From contig PACZ01000026.1 of assembly GCA_002700305.1 (NCBI GenBank), positions 1 through 36,489 on the forward strand: a stretch of 36,489 bases of DNA. Direction: 5' to 3'. Shown here piece by piece: positions 7,703-16,025 of this stretch. Numbering within the stretch: the first letter of the stretch is position 1; every line of letters begins with the position of its first letter. Source of the DNA: Hyphomonas sp. (GTDB lineage: Bacteria > Pseudomonadota > Alphaproteobacteria > Caulobacterales > Hyphomonadaceae). A program made the translations under genes and the position numbers. The notes under the pieces were generated by a model, which was not told the DNA's origin, searched no databases, and saw nothing but the letters and a program-made list of their open reading frames with translations.

Positions 7703-8983
7703 TTATCGCGGGTCCTCCACGCGGCCAAGGAACAGGATCATGCCCGTCGGATTGTGCCGGATGGCGAACATGTAGGGATGATCGACATGGAACGGGATCG
7801 GCGGAGGCGGCGGCGGGCCGCGCCTGGCGCTGCTGATCATCACTATGATTGCGGTCGCTGCAGCGGCTTCGGTACCCTCCTCATCGACTTCCAGAAAAGT
7901 CTGGTGGATCACCTTGCTGACCTTGAAACCAAATCCGTCCGGTTGCTTCTCCCGCCGCGCCATCCTTTCGAAATTCGCAAAGTCTGAAAAAGACTCTACC
8001 ATCCCCATGGATATGAGCGGGTCCTCGAGCTCGTAACGCGCTTCAATTTTCAGCTTGGGCAGTTTCAGCTCCAGTCTTGTGGGCTCCTTCGCCATCAAAC
8101 GCCCAACCAGCCCGTCGAACTTTTCCGGGTTTTCGACCAATGCAGCTTCCAGCTTCTCCAGCCCGTCCTTCGCCCGGGGCAGGAACAGGACCATCGAGAA
8201 CTCATTATCCTTATAGGGAAGTTCGGCCAGCGCCACGCCACCTGATCTGAAATACCGGAAATATTGGATCTGGTTCATCATCGGCACGTCCACCGTGTTC
8301 GATGGCGTCAGGTAGAATGGCGCGTCCTTCGAAGCCTCCTCGCCAAACGGAAAAGCCCAATCCGCCTTCAGGTAAACCGTGTTGACGAGGATATTGCGCG
8401 TGTATTCCGTGACATCATTCTGAGAGAGCAGGTCCTTGATCCGGTCATGCGTCTTTTCCTCCACCCAGCGATTGATGATCTCTCGTGATGCATCCGGATG
8501 GCCGATATAATCGACACGGTAATCCGGCGCGCCATAGGCGGTTTTCACCCGCGCAAGATAATCCGGCTCCAGCACGGCTGTCTGTTCGGCCCAGACGGCG
8601 TTGTTAATCGACACCGTCACTTCTTCTTTGTCGGTGTTCAGCGCCTCGACCATCCGGCCGTTGGCGGCGTGGTAGTCCTCCTCCGGCAGGGTGATGTGGA
8701 GCACCCGGTCCAGTTCCTCCGCCGTTGTTCCGGCGGCCCCTGCCCGCAACAGGCCAAAAGCTGTCGTCAGGCTGGCGGGCGAAAGGAAGATGTTCTTTCC
8801 GGGCTCGTCCAGCTGGCCCAGAATCTCCAGGCCGAATTCGGTATTCGCCTGCGCGACGCTCTGCATGGCAGGGTCGCCCGCATAGGCTGGCTGGCCGGCA
8901 TCCCGCCCCGGCAGTCCGGCACAGGCGGTCAGCGCGAGCAGTGCGGCGCCTCCGCCTACAGCTTTCAGTCTGACATGTTTCAT
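7703..8983 (-). CDS. Serpin-family lipoprotein (serine protease inhibitor)
   Basis: A 426-residue serpin. The N-terminus is a lipoprotein signal (hydrophobic core, then ALTACAG with Cys near residue 21), so the protein should be lipid-anchored in the envelope. The serpin body is clear: NIFLSPASLTTAFGLL near the start, NTVYLKADWAFPF in the middle, and the reactive-loop hinge EEGTEAAAATA followed by FHVDHPYMFAIRHN and LFLGRVEDP at the end. The hinge has the small residues needed for an inhibitory serpin. The reactive loop is unusual: after MISSARRG comes a run of six prolines, making the loop about eight residues longer than in alpha-1-antitrypsin. A trypsin-like target at Ala-Arg-Arg is plausible. 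The start at 8983 was chosen for its SD (AGGAGG, 6 nt upstream). Confidence 0.95.
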   Translation of the reverse strand: MKHVRLKAVGGGAALLALTACAGLPGRDAGQPAYAGDPAMQSVAQANTEFGLEILGQLDEPGKNIFLSPASLTTAFGLLRAGAAGTTAEELDRVLHITLPEEDYHAANGRMVEALNTDKEEVTVSINNAVWAEQTAVLEPDYLARVKTAYGAPDYRVDYIGHPDASREIINRWVEEKTHDRIKDLLSQNDVTEYTRNILVNTVYLKADWAFPFGEEASKDAPFYLTPSNTVDVPMMNQIQYFRYFRSGGVALAELPYKDNEFSMVLFLPRAKDGLEKLEAALVENPEKFDGLVGRLMAKEPTRLELKLPKLKIEARYELEDPLISMGMVESFSDFANFERMARREKQPDGFGFKVSKVIHQTFLEVDEEGTEAAAATAIIVMISSARRGPPPPPPIPFHVDHPYMFAIRHNPTGMILFLGRVEDPR

Positions 8984-9065
8984 CAAGGCCCTCCTTTTCA
9001 TCAATCTTAGCGGGAAGTTGCCTGCGGCGTCGAGGCGCCTTTGCGTACGGGATTCTGCGTAATCC

Positions 9066-9085
9066 AGCAGCGTTTCAACGCTGCT
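9066..9085. promoter_or_regulatory. Palindromic operator candidate upstream of hemN
   Basis: AGCAGCGTTTCAACGCTGCT is a perfect 9-bp inverted repeat around a 2-bp centre. It lies 13 nt before the hemN ATG, between divergent serpin and hemN genes. Its near-continuous dyad symmetry fits a dimeric regulator better than an RNA hairpin (2-nt loop). It does not match the FNR/Anr box (TTGAT-N4-ATCAA) usually expected at hemN. Confidence 0.55.
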
Positions 9086-9097
9086 AAGACGCGGGCC

Positions 9098-10447
9098 ATG
9101 AAACAGGCATGGAAGACTTTCGCGACGCGGCCGGTTCCGCGCTATACGAGTTACCCGACGGCGGCGGATTTCAGCCCGCGCGTCGCTGAAGACCAGGCCC
9201 GTGTCTGGGCCGCTTCGGTGAAGCCGGAAGAGCCGATTTCCGTCTATATGCATGTGCCCTTCTGCGAGAAGCTCTGCTTCTATTGCGGTTGCGCCACCAG
9301 CGTGCCGAACGGCTATCGCCGCATCGGAACCTATCTCCAGACCCTGCATCAGGAGATCGATGTCTGGGCAAAGGCGCTCGGCCCGCATGCCGGCATGGCG
9401 CACCTTCATTTCGGCGGCGGCTCTCCGAATGCCCTGTCGGCGGAAGACTTCAAGGGCCTTGTCGCGCACGCCGTCGACGCCTTCGGCGCGCGGCCCGATA
9501 TCGAGGTTGCCGTCGAAGTCGACCCGCGGACCCTGACGCCCGACTTCATCGAAGCCATGGCGGAGGCAGGCGTCAGCCGCGTCAGCTTCGGCGTGCAGAC
9601 CCTGGCCCCGAAGGTTCAGGAAGCGGTTGGCCGCATCCAGCCGAAAGACCTGCTGGTGGACGGCATCGAGCGCCTGCGCGCCGTCGGCATCCACGCCATC
9701 AATATGGACCTGATGTACGGCCTGCCCTTCCAGACGGTGGAAGACGTGGTCGAGGCCGCGCACTTTGCTGCAGAGATGGGCGCCGCGCGCGTCTCCTTCT
9801 TCGGCTACGCCCATGTGCCATGGTTCGCCAAGCACCAGGCCGCCATCGATGAAGCGGCCCTGCCCGGCCTTGAGGAACGTTTCCGTCAGGCAGAGGCTGG
9901 CGCCGCCGCGCTGACCGGTGCCGGGTTCCATGCCATCGGCCTCGATCACTTCGCCGCGCCGGACGATCTGCTGACCCGCGCCGCCCGCGCAGGTACGCTG
10001 CACCGGAATTTCCAAGGCTATACGGACGATCCGTGCGAAACCCTGATCGGCATCGGCTCGACCTCCATTTCGCAGTTCCGCCAGGGCTATGTCCAGAACT
10101 TCAAGGCACGTACGGCCTGGGCCGCCGCCATCGAAGACGGGCGCCTGCCGTCAGAGCGCGGCATCGAGTTGACCGACGACGACCGGCTGCGCGGCCGCGC
10201 AATCGAAAAGCTCATGTGTCAGCTCTGGGTGGATGTGGACGCAACATGCCGTGAGATGGGCGCGGCGCCGGGGGCGCTGGACGACGCGATGGAAACGGCG
10301 CGCTTCCTCCAGTCTGCTGGCTTGTGCCGGATCGACGGCAATATCGTCAGTGTGCCGAAGGAGGCACGGCTTCTGCTGCGCACGGTCGCCCAGAGTTTTG
10401 ACGGCCGGTTCAAACCGGTCGAAGCGCGCCACGCCAAGGCGGTCTAG
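9098..10447 (+). CDS. hemN: Oxygen-independent coproporphyrinogen III oxidase (radical SAM)
   Basis: Converts coproporphyrinogen III to protoporphyrinogen IX by radical-SAM decarboxylation, allowing heme synthesis without oxygen. The 449-residue product starts with the typical RYTSYPTAADF block. The 4Fe-4S ligands are in CEKLCFYCGC (CxxxCxxC plus the extra Cys of true HemN). The FGGGSPNAL, EVDPRTLT, SFGVQT and NMDLMYGLPFQT blocks follow, then the HemN C-terminal domain. The length and extra Cys favour HemN over the HemW chaperone. An upstream TTG at 9041 exists, but the ATG at 9098 gives the family N-terminus. A perfect palindrome sits just before the start. Confidence 0.95.
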   Translation: MKQAWKTFATRPVPRYTSYPTAADFSPRVAEDQARVWAASVKPEEPISVYMHVPFCEKLCFYCGCATSVPNGYRRIGTYLQTLHQEIDVWAKALGPHAGMAHLHFGGGSPNALSAEDFKGLVAHAVDAFGARPDIEVAVEVDPRTLTPDFIEAMAEAGVSRVSFGVQTLAPKVQEAVGRIQPKDLLVDGIERLRAVGIHAINMDLMYGLPFQTVEDVVEAAHFAAEMGAARVSFFGYAHVPWFAKHQAAIDEAALPGLEERFRQAEAGAAALTGAGFHAIGLDHFAAPDDLLTRAARAGTLHRNFQGYTDDPCETLIGIGSTSISQFRQGYVQNFKARTAWAAAIEDGRLPSERGIELTDDDRLRGRAIEKLMCQLWVDVDATCREMGAAPGALDDAMETARFLQSAGLCRIDGNIVSVPKEARLLLRTVAQSFDGRFKPVEARHAKAV

Positions 10448-10592
10448 CGCGCGACAAGTTTCGCAGGTGCCTCGTGTCCCTACGCAGGCAGTCATGCAAG
10501 GCCGGGTGCATGCAGGGCACCAGGGAATCGGCTGCGCATGATCCCCGTCTACCCGGCGGGGCCTGCGAACGCTTTCCCGGATAGTCTGAAAA

Positions 10593-11435
10593 TCAGCCTT
10601 TCAGGCCTGCCGCGTGGTGGGCGATGTGTTCGTCCATGAAGGTGGCGATGAAGTAGTAGTCGTGGCCATAGCCTTCGCGCATCCGGTAATCGAGCGCCTG
10701 GCCATTGGCCGTGCAGGCATCGATGAAGATTTCCGGCTTCAGCTCCTTTTCCAGGAAGGTGTCTGCCGTGCCGGTATCGACCAGAATGCGAGCGCGGCTC
10801 TGGCGTTCCTTCACCAGTTCGGTTGAGTCGTACTGTTCCCACGCAACCGAGACCGGGCCGAGATAGGCTTCGAACGCCTTCTGGCCCCACGGCACCTGCG
10901 CCGGGCTGGTGATCGGGCTGAAGGCCGAACAGGTCTTGTAGGTCTCCGGATGCTTCAGGTGCAGGGTGATCGCCCCGTGCCCGCCCATGGAGTGGCCGAA
11001 AATCCCCTGTTTTCCCATGTCGGCATTCCTGATCTCTGCCGCGACCAGTTTCGGCAGCTCATCGGTGATGTACTGGTCCATCCTGAAGTGCTTCGCCCAG
11101 GGCGCCTGTGTAGCGGTGAGGTAAAAGCCCGCGCCCTGGCCGAGGTCATAGGCCTCATCATCCGGCACCCCTTCGCCGCGCGGGCTGGTATCCGGCGCGA
11201 TCACCATGATGCCATGCTCGGCCGCGGCGCGCTGCAGGCCGGACTTTTCCATCACATTCGCCCAGCTGCAGGTCAGGCCGGAGAGATACCACAACACCGG
11301 CACCGGGCCGTCGGCCGCCTGCGGCGGCGTATAGACCGCAAACCGCATCGTGCAGCCCAGCACCTCCGACTCATGATCGTACACGGAAAGATTTCCACCA
11401 AAGGATTTCCAGGAAGAGACTTCAGTTGTTTTCAC
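10593..11435 (-). CDS. fghA: S-formylglutathione hydrolase
   Basis: Hydrolyses S-formylglutathione to formate and glutathione, the last step of glutathione-dependent formaldehyde oxidation. The 280-residue product matches esterase D in length. The oxyanion block LWYLSGLTCSW is near 48-58. The nucleophile is Ser149 in GHSMGG, and the likely triad partners are Asp225 (DTGTAD) and His258 (GYGHDYYF). The start is a GTG at 11435 with AAAGGG 7 nt upstream. The partner enzyme adhC is about 6 kb away rather than adjacent. The divergent intergenic region contains the palindrome at 11527-11539, which may regulate it. Confidence 0.95.
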   Translation of the reverse strand: MKTTEVSSWKSFGGNLSVYDHESEVLGCTMRFAVYTPPQAADGPVPVLWYLSGLTCSWANVMEKSGLQRAAAEHGIMVIAPDTSPRGEGVPDDEAYDLGQGAGFYLTATQAPWAKHFRMDQYITDELPKLVAAEIRNADMGKQGIFGHSMGGHGAITLHLKHPETYKTCSAFSPITSPAQVPWGQKAFEAYLGPVSVAWEQYDSTELVKERQSRARILVDTGTADTFLEKELKPEIFIDACTANGQALDYRMREGYGHDYYFIATFMDEHIAHHAAGLKG

Positions 11436-11526
11436 GCTATGACCCTTTTGGTTTTGCCCCGGCGACGCGCTGACTCTTGGACGTCAGCCCCCTTTTAGCC
11501 CCCGGCCACGCTACACCATTTTTCTG

Positions 11527-11539
11527 GCGACAGTGTCGC
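11527..11539. promoter_or_regulatory. Small palindrome in the fghA divergent intergenic region
   Basis: GCGACA-G-TGTCGC is a perfect inverted repeat with a 1-bp centre in the 296-bp gap between fghA (minus) and the unknown secreted-protein gene (plus). It lies about 90 nt upstream of fghA. A second, looser inverted repeat (CTGAC ... GTCAG) lies near 11469-11486. No confident -10/-35 pair could be assigned in the gap. Confidence 0.35.
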
Positions 11540-11731
11540 AAAGAACATCCCGGGCAGAAAGAAGACAATCGGAAACAGCAGATGCAGGACGCTCAAACCT
11601 CGAAACATGGAATTCACTTCAACCCTTCCGCCGGGACAAGGGACAGATTGCATCAATTCGCAAGCCATTCTGATGCTGGAAAAGAAAAACGGATGCGATT
11701 AAATCAAACGCCTAAGCATAAGGGGACGCGT

Positions 11732-13360
11732 ATGATCCGGATTTTTCTGACTCTTTTGGGGCTTGTGACGGCGTTTGCCGCAAGCGCACAGGCGCAGACC
11801 GTCCAGCGGGACTGGACGCCCTATGAGCAGAACAAGCAATGCATGATCTCCGAGAACTATTTCAATCCATCCCTCCAAATGGATGGGTCGAAGAAATGGT
11901 TTATCGTGGATGCCTCAATCGCGACGACGATCCTGAAATGGTATGTCAGTGGCGACCAGTTCCTGAACGAAATGGAGTTTCCGGCCCGCGAGCGCCTCGC
12001 GGCCTGTTTTAATGGAACGCGCGACTGCGGTCTGCCGCGCAATGACGACATCGCCCGGGAGCTCGATATCCTGGATATTTCCGACTTGCCGGCGAACAGC
12101 GTTTCGATCGCCTATTTCAAAAACCCGCCACCTGAAAGCGCCGTGCGCTATGCCATGGCGACGGTCGGCGACTGTTTCGGCTCTGCGGGTGATGGCGTCT
12201 ATCTCGACGAGGTCGGGCTGACGGAAGCCGCACTACCTGTTGATATCTGTTATCGCGCCGGCAACGCGATGTTCCATCGCAGCAGTCGCAAGTACCGCAG
12301 CGAAGCGCCGGCGATGACCGATGCCCAGATCGCAAAATATGGCGACTGGGGCATCCTCGCCAAGAATCTTATCGATCAGAGATTCAACAAACCTGATGAA
12401 GAGGTCACGCTGTGCGGCGTCGCGCCAGCAGAGCTGATGCCGTCCTTCATGCAGTTCTATGATGACAATGGCTACGGCCTGCTGGAGGACGCGGAATATG
12501 TTGCTGCGCAGGAAGCCGAGGCTGCTGCAGCGGCGCAAGCTGCTGCCGAGAAGCAGGCCCGCGAGGATGAATATAACCGCAAGTCCAAGAAAGAACGCCT
12601 TCTTGCCCGAAACGATTATCAGCGTTTCGGCACGCTGGACGGCTGCCAGATCGCTTACTCTTACGTCTTCAACGGAATCAACCGCGACAAGATGAGCTTC
12701 ATCGTGGACCCGGTGCCGGACAGCGGCATCAGCTGGGCCCTGAAATTCGAGAAGACGCAGGCCGCCGCACAGGAATGCCCGGCCATGCCGCAGGATCTCG
12801 GTGACTGGATCGCCAAACAGGATCCGAAACTGTTTGAGGCCTATGGCGCAACCGAGGAATTCCGGAACAACAAGCCGAATATCTGGAACGACAATGACTG
12901 GAAGGCCTTTGTCGAACGCTGGATGTGGCGCGACCAGACCTTCGCCGAGACCTATGTTCAGGGCGGAAATTGCCAGGCGGCGATCTGGTATTCGCGCAAC
13001 ATTGCCCATGACTGGAGCAAGTTCAGTCAGGCTGAAGAGGATTTCATTGGCCTCGCCCGCGTCTTTGGGCGTTGGGGCGCCCCTGACAAAGCCTTGTGCG
13101 CGGCGATCCCGCCGGATGTGCTGCCTCTGGCCCGCAAGACCTGGGAGCGTCACTATAATCAGGTGATGCGTGAGAAAGCCCGGCAACAGGCCGAGTGGGA
13201 TGCCGCCAATCGCCGGGAAGCCGCGCGCCGGGCCGAGATCGACGCCGCCTATGATGAGCTGTTCAACTGGAAGCCGCCCTATCAGAAGCAGTCCGAATTG
13301 CGCTGCTACAATGTCGAAGAGACCAAATACGGCACGCGCCAAAGGTGCTTCAGCGACTAG
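11732..13360 (+). CDS. Secreted protein of unknown function
   Basis: A 542-residue protein I do not recognise. The first 22 residues are a clear signal peptide (MIRIFLTLLGLVTAFAASAQAQ). The mature protein has two globular parts separated by an Ala/Glu-rich, probably coiled-coil stretch around 255-280 (AQEAEAAAAAQAAAEKQARED). Both parts are rich in Trp, Tyr and spaced Cys (disulfides likely). A second Ala/Arg/Glu-rich helix sits near 490-515. The start at 11732 has AAGGGG 7 nt upstream and begins the signal peptide; the frame is open to 11477 without coding character. It stands alone, upstream of a GST-like gene. Confidence 0.8.
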   Translation: MIRIFLTLLGLVTAFAASAQAQTVQRDWTPYEQNKQCMISENYFNPSLQMDGSKKWFIVDASIATTILKWYVSGDQFLNEMEFPARERLAACFNGTRDCGLPRNDDIARELDILDISDLPANSVSIAYFKNPPPESAVRYAMATVGDCFGSAGDGVYLDEVGLTEAALPVDICYRAGNAMFHRSSRKYRSEAPAMTDAQIAKYGDWGILAKNLIDQRFNKPDEEVTLCGVAPAELMPSFMQFYDDNGYGLLEDAEYVAAQEAEAAAAAQAAAEKQAREDEYNRKSKKERLLARNDYQRFGTLDGCQIAYSYVFNGINRDKMSFIVDPVPDSGISWALKFEKTQAAAQECPAMPQDLGDWIAKQDPKLFEAYGATEEFRNNKPNIWNDNDWKAFVERWMWRDQTFAETYVQGGNCQAAIWYSRNIAHDWSKFSQAEEDFIGLARVFGRWGAPDKALCAAIPPDVLPLARKTWERHYNQVMREKARQQAEWDAANRREAARRAEIDAAYDELFNWKPPYQKQSELRCYNVEETKYGTRQRCFSD

Positions 13361-13421
13361 GGTGTGACCGCAATTCAGCGTACGTCACAAGGGTCGTCAT
13401 AAAGGGACAGGGAAACGCATC

Positions 13422-14513
13422 ATGCCAGCTTACACGCTCTACGGCGCCGAGGTCAGCTATTTCACCGGCAAGGCCCGCGCCTATCTGCGCTGGCGCGGCG
13501 CGGACTTCGAGGAACAGGTCGCCACACAGCAGGTCTACCGCGACATCATCCTGCCGAATGTCGGCTGGCCCGTGATCCCGGTCATGAAGATGCCGGACGG
13601 CACCATCGTGCAGGACACCGCCGACATCATCGAGCAGGTCGAGGCCGCAGAGCACCGCCAGCCGCCTGTCCTGCCCGACACGCCGCTGCAACGTTTCGTT
13701 GCCCTGCTGCTGCAGCTCTATGGCGATGAATGGCTCACCCTACCGGCCATGCACTATCGCTGGACCTATAATGAGGACTGGGCCTATTCCGAGTTCGGCG
13801 CCCTCTCCGCGCCCCAGCTCAGCCGGCCGGAACAGTATGAGATCGGCAAGAAGAACGGCCAGCGCTTCAAGGGCGCCCTGCCCATTCTGGGCGTCCATCC
13901 GGAAACCATTCCCGGCATCGAGCGGAGCTATGAGGCCTTTCTCGGCGAGTTCTCCCGCCATCTGGAGGCGCACCCCTTCCTGCTGGGCGAGCGGCCTTGC
14001 CTCGCGGACTTCTCCCTGATCGGCCCGCTCTATGCCCACCTTTACCGCGACCCGAAATCCGGCGAGCTGATGAAGCTGCTCGCCCCTTCTGTGGCCGAAT
14101 GGGTGGAGCGGACCCATGCCGGGGAAGCCGGCACGGGCGAGCTCGCCGCCGACGACACGATCCCGGAAACGCTGCTGCCCATCCTGCAACGCCAGATGCG
14201 CGAACAGCTGCCGGCGCTGGCGGCAACGAACGAATTGTTCGCGAGCTGGGCCGCCGACGTATCGTCCGGCACACCGGTGCCGCGCGCCTTTGGCGAGATC
14301 ATCGTCACCATCGAAGACCATGCTGGCCCGGCGGCAGCGCGCAGCTTCCCGCTCTGGCGGCTGCAGGCGGCGCTGGATGCGTATGAGGCCATGGATGCCG
14401 ATGCCAGGGCCCGCGCCGACAAGCTTCTGTCCTCGATTGGCGGCAGCGCGCTGCGGAGCTTCGAGCTGCCCGCCCGCCTCGCGCGGAAGGATTGCCGGCT
14501 CGTGCTCGCCTAA
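13422..14513 (+). CDS. Long glutathione S-transferase-like protein
   Basis: A 363-residue protein. Residues 1-80 form a thioredoxin-like GST N-terminal domain (YTLYGAEVSYFTGKARAYLRW, then PVIPVMKMPDGTIVQDTADIIEQVE with the cis-Pro and the glutathione-binding Asp/Thr). A helical C-domain with the LADFSLIGPLYAHLY motif follows. It is over 100 residues longer than an ordinary GST; the tail (about 260-363) is an extra helical region seen in some alphaproteobacterial GST-like proteins. The substrate is unknown. An SD-like AGGGA lies 8 nt before ATG 13422. Confidence 0.87.
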   Translation: MPAYTLYGAEVSYFTGKARAYLRWRGADFEEQVATQQVYRDIILPNVGWPVIPVMKMPDGTIVQDTADIIEQVEAAEHRQPPVLPDTPLQRFVALLLQLYGDEWLTLPAMHYRWTYNEDWAYSEFGALSAPQLSRPEQYEIGKKNGQRFKGALPILGVHPETIPGIERSYEAFLGEFSRHLEAHPFLLGERPCLADFSLIGPLYAHLYRDPKSGELMKLLAPSVAEWVERTHAGEAGTGELAADDTIPETLLPILQRQMREQLPALAATNELFASWAADVSSGTPVPRAFGEIIVTIEDHAGPAAARSFPLWRLQAALDAYEAMDADARARADKLLSSIGGSALRSFELPARLARKDCRLVLA

Positions 14514-14542
14514 AACGGGCTGGCCTGAAACGGGCTGGCTTG
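14513..14542 (+). repeat. Tandem 15-bp repeat over the GST-like stop codon
   Basis: AAACGGGCTGGCCTG (14513-14527) is followed directly by AAACGGGCTGGCTTG (14528-14542), differing at one base. The first copy begins in the TAA stop of the GST-like gene. Probably a slippage duplication. Confidence 0.7.
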
Positions 14543-14635
14543 GCCGGGCCGCCGCTTCTGTCGCAGGCGCCGCATCTTTGGCCGGTGCGGGCCCGGTGCT
14601 AAATCGGGTGCTGTTCTGGCAGAAAGGCGCATGCC

Positions 14636-15013
14636 ATGGGGTTCTTCGACAAGCTGTTCGGCGGCGGCAAGCCCGCCATTCCCCAAATTGACCCGGCAGA
14701 GGCCAATGCCCGTCTGCGCAAGAAGCAGCTGGTCCTCATTGATGTGCGCACCGAAAGTGAGTGGCAGCAGGGCGGCATCCCGAAAGGCGCCCGCACCGTC
14801 ACCCTCGGCGACCCGCGCATGGTCGACACGATCTACGGCCTGATGAAGGAAGACGCCTCTGCGCCGGTGGCGGTGATCTGCCGTTCCGGCATGCGGTCCG
14901 GACGGGCCGCGAAGCTGCTCACCGGGGCGGGCTTTACCGATGTCAGCAATGTCCGCGGCGGCATGATGGCCTGGACGGCGGCGAACCTGCCGGTGATGCC
15001 TTACCGCAAATAG
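14636..15013 (+). CDS. Single-domain rhodanese-like protein
   Basis: A 125-residue rhodanese-fold protein. The domain runs from about residue 18 to 121, with LIDVRTESEWQQGGIPKGA and the active-site loop ICRSGMRSGRA containing the persulfide-forming Cys82. GGMMAW near the end is the usual closing motif. Such proteins move sulfane sulfur or act in redox defence. It lacks a signal peptide and is presumably cytosolic. AAAGG lies 8 nt before the ATG. The gene is transcribed toward the converging RidA-like gene. Confidence 0.92.
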   Translation: MGFFDKLFGGGKPAIPQIDPAEANARLRKKQLVLIDVRTESEWQQGGIPKGARTVTLGDPRMVDTIYGLMKEDASAPVAVICRSGMRSGRAAKLLTGAGFTDVSNVRGGMMAWTAANLPVMPYRK

Positions 15014-15068
15014 GCCACCCGGCCTGTCATGGCCCGGCAGGACACATCCCGCCGGGCCGCGCAGGCAA

Positions 15069-15560
15069 TTACTGCTTGATCGCCATACACTCGATCTCGA
15101 GCGCCGCGCCGAGGGCGAGACCGTTTGCGCCAAAGGTGGAGCGGGTCGGTTTCGGGCTCGGCAGCGCCGCGGCATAGGCCGCGTTCATTTCGCCAAAGTC
15201 CGCCATGTCGCCCAGGAAGACCTGGCACTTCACGACATCCGACAGATCGGCATCGAACTCGCCCAGCGTGCGCGCGATATTCTCGAAGATCTGCGTCGTT
15301 TCCGGCCCGGCGCCGCCCGGCACCAGTTCGTTCGTCGCCGGGTCGATGCCCAGTTCACCCGACAGATAGATCGTGTTGTCCGCGCGAACGGCCTTGGAGA
15401 AAGGCAGGTCCATGCCGGCCTTCGCCACGCCGGTGAAATGTTCGATCTCCGGCGTCGAGGTCACATCGACGCCTTCGACATCGGCGATCACACAGCCGCC
15501 AAGGGTCATCATGGCAGCTGCCAGCGCGGCCAGGCCGCCCGTCCTGAACATGGGTTTCAT
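15069..15560 (-). CDS. RidA/YjgF-family lipoprotein
   Basis: A 163-residue protein. It begins with a lipoprotein signal peptide ending LGGC (Cys23), followed by a RidA domain: AVRADNTIYLSGELGID, QIFENIARTLGEFDADLSDVVKCQVFLGDM and PTRSTFGANGLALGAALEIECMAI, with the conserved Arg in PTRS. Cytosolic RidA removes reactive enamines/imines; an envelope-anchored version must act on something in the periplasm. The start at 15560 was chosen for its SD (AGGAAAG) and signal peptide. It begins 17 nt after the stop of the preceding gene on the same strand, so the two form an operon. Confidence 0.9.
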   Translation of the reverse strand: MKPMFRTGGLAALAAAMMTLGGCVIADVEGVDVTSTPEIEHFTGVAKAGMDLPFSKAVRADNTIYLSGELGIDPATNELVPGGAGPETTQIFENIARTLGEFDADLSDVVKCQVFLGDMADFGEMNAAYAAALPSPKPTRSTFGANGLALGAALEIECMAIKQ

Positions 15561-15577
15561 GCAAGTCTTTCCTGTTT

Positions 15578-15895
15578 TCAGTGGATCCATTTCGGGCGTT
15601 CTTCCCCGCCCGCTTCGTTTTCCTCGTCCTCTGAATAGGACGTGAACTGAATGTCATAGCCGAAAGGCTGGTCGTCGGCGGGCTCGTCCGGCTCCGTCAT
15701 GAAGACCTGCAGCTCGCCATCCGGGCGGAAACCCAGCCGCTCGCCGATGGCGACGATCATGTCGGCGGCCTCCTCTGCGTCCTTCGCCCAGACCTTCATC
15801 GCCATGATGTATCGCCCGCGTTCGGTTTCGAAATCCAGGTTCGGCGCGAACACTTCGCCATCGGCGAGCAAGGTAAAATGCGTGAACTCGGTCAT
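15578..15895 (-). CDS. Small conserved protein of unknown function
   Basis: A 105-residue acidic protein beginning MTEFTHFTLLADGEVFAPNL. It has an alpha/beta look (YIMAMKVWAKDAEEAADMIVAIGERLGF) and a very acidic C-terminal tail (YSEDEENEAGGEE). No signal peptide or membrane segment. I do not recognise the family. The ATG at 15895 is preferred over upstream starts because of AGGAAGGG about 10 nt before it. It is the first gene of a two-gene unit with the RidA-like lipoprotein. Confidence 0.72.
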   Translation of the reverse strand: MTEFTHFTLLADGEVFAPNLDFETERGRYIMAMKVWAKDAEEAADMIVAIGERLGFRPDGELQVFMTEPDEPADDQPFGYDIQFTSYSEDEENEAGGEERPKWIH

Positions 15896-15983
15896 GGGCG
15901 GCCTACCCTTCCTGCGGCCCGGGTGCGGGCCATTTGCAGCATCTGCTTGCGGGCAGGTTACATAAGGTCGCTCCAATGCGAAA

Positions 15984-16010
15984 CCGCCCCTTCCGATTTG
16001 GAAGGGGCGG
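15984..16010 (-). terminator. Hairpin terminator after the VOC gene
   Basis: CCGCCCCTTCC (15984-15994) and GGAAGGGGCGG (16000-16010) make a perfect 11-bp stem with a 5-nt loop, 16 nt past the stop of the minus-strand VOC gene. Only a short TTT follows on that strand. It resembles the fumC terminator in stem length, loop length and composition. Confidence 0.72.
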
Positions 16011-16025
16011 CTTGCGATTTTGCCT

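Noticed and set aside
8984-10015. Minus-strand frame extending the serpin upstream by more than 300 codons
   Set aside because: It runs antisense to hemN and has no family similarity; the serpin signal peptide and SD fix the start at 8983.
10448-10592. Small RNA or tRNA between hemN and fghA
   Set aside because: Only short GC-rich stems (such as CCCCG/CGGGG) without a T-tract or tRNA shape; possibly a Rho-dependent end region.
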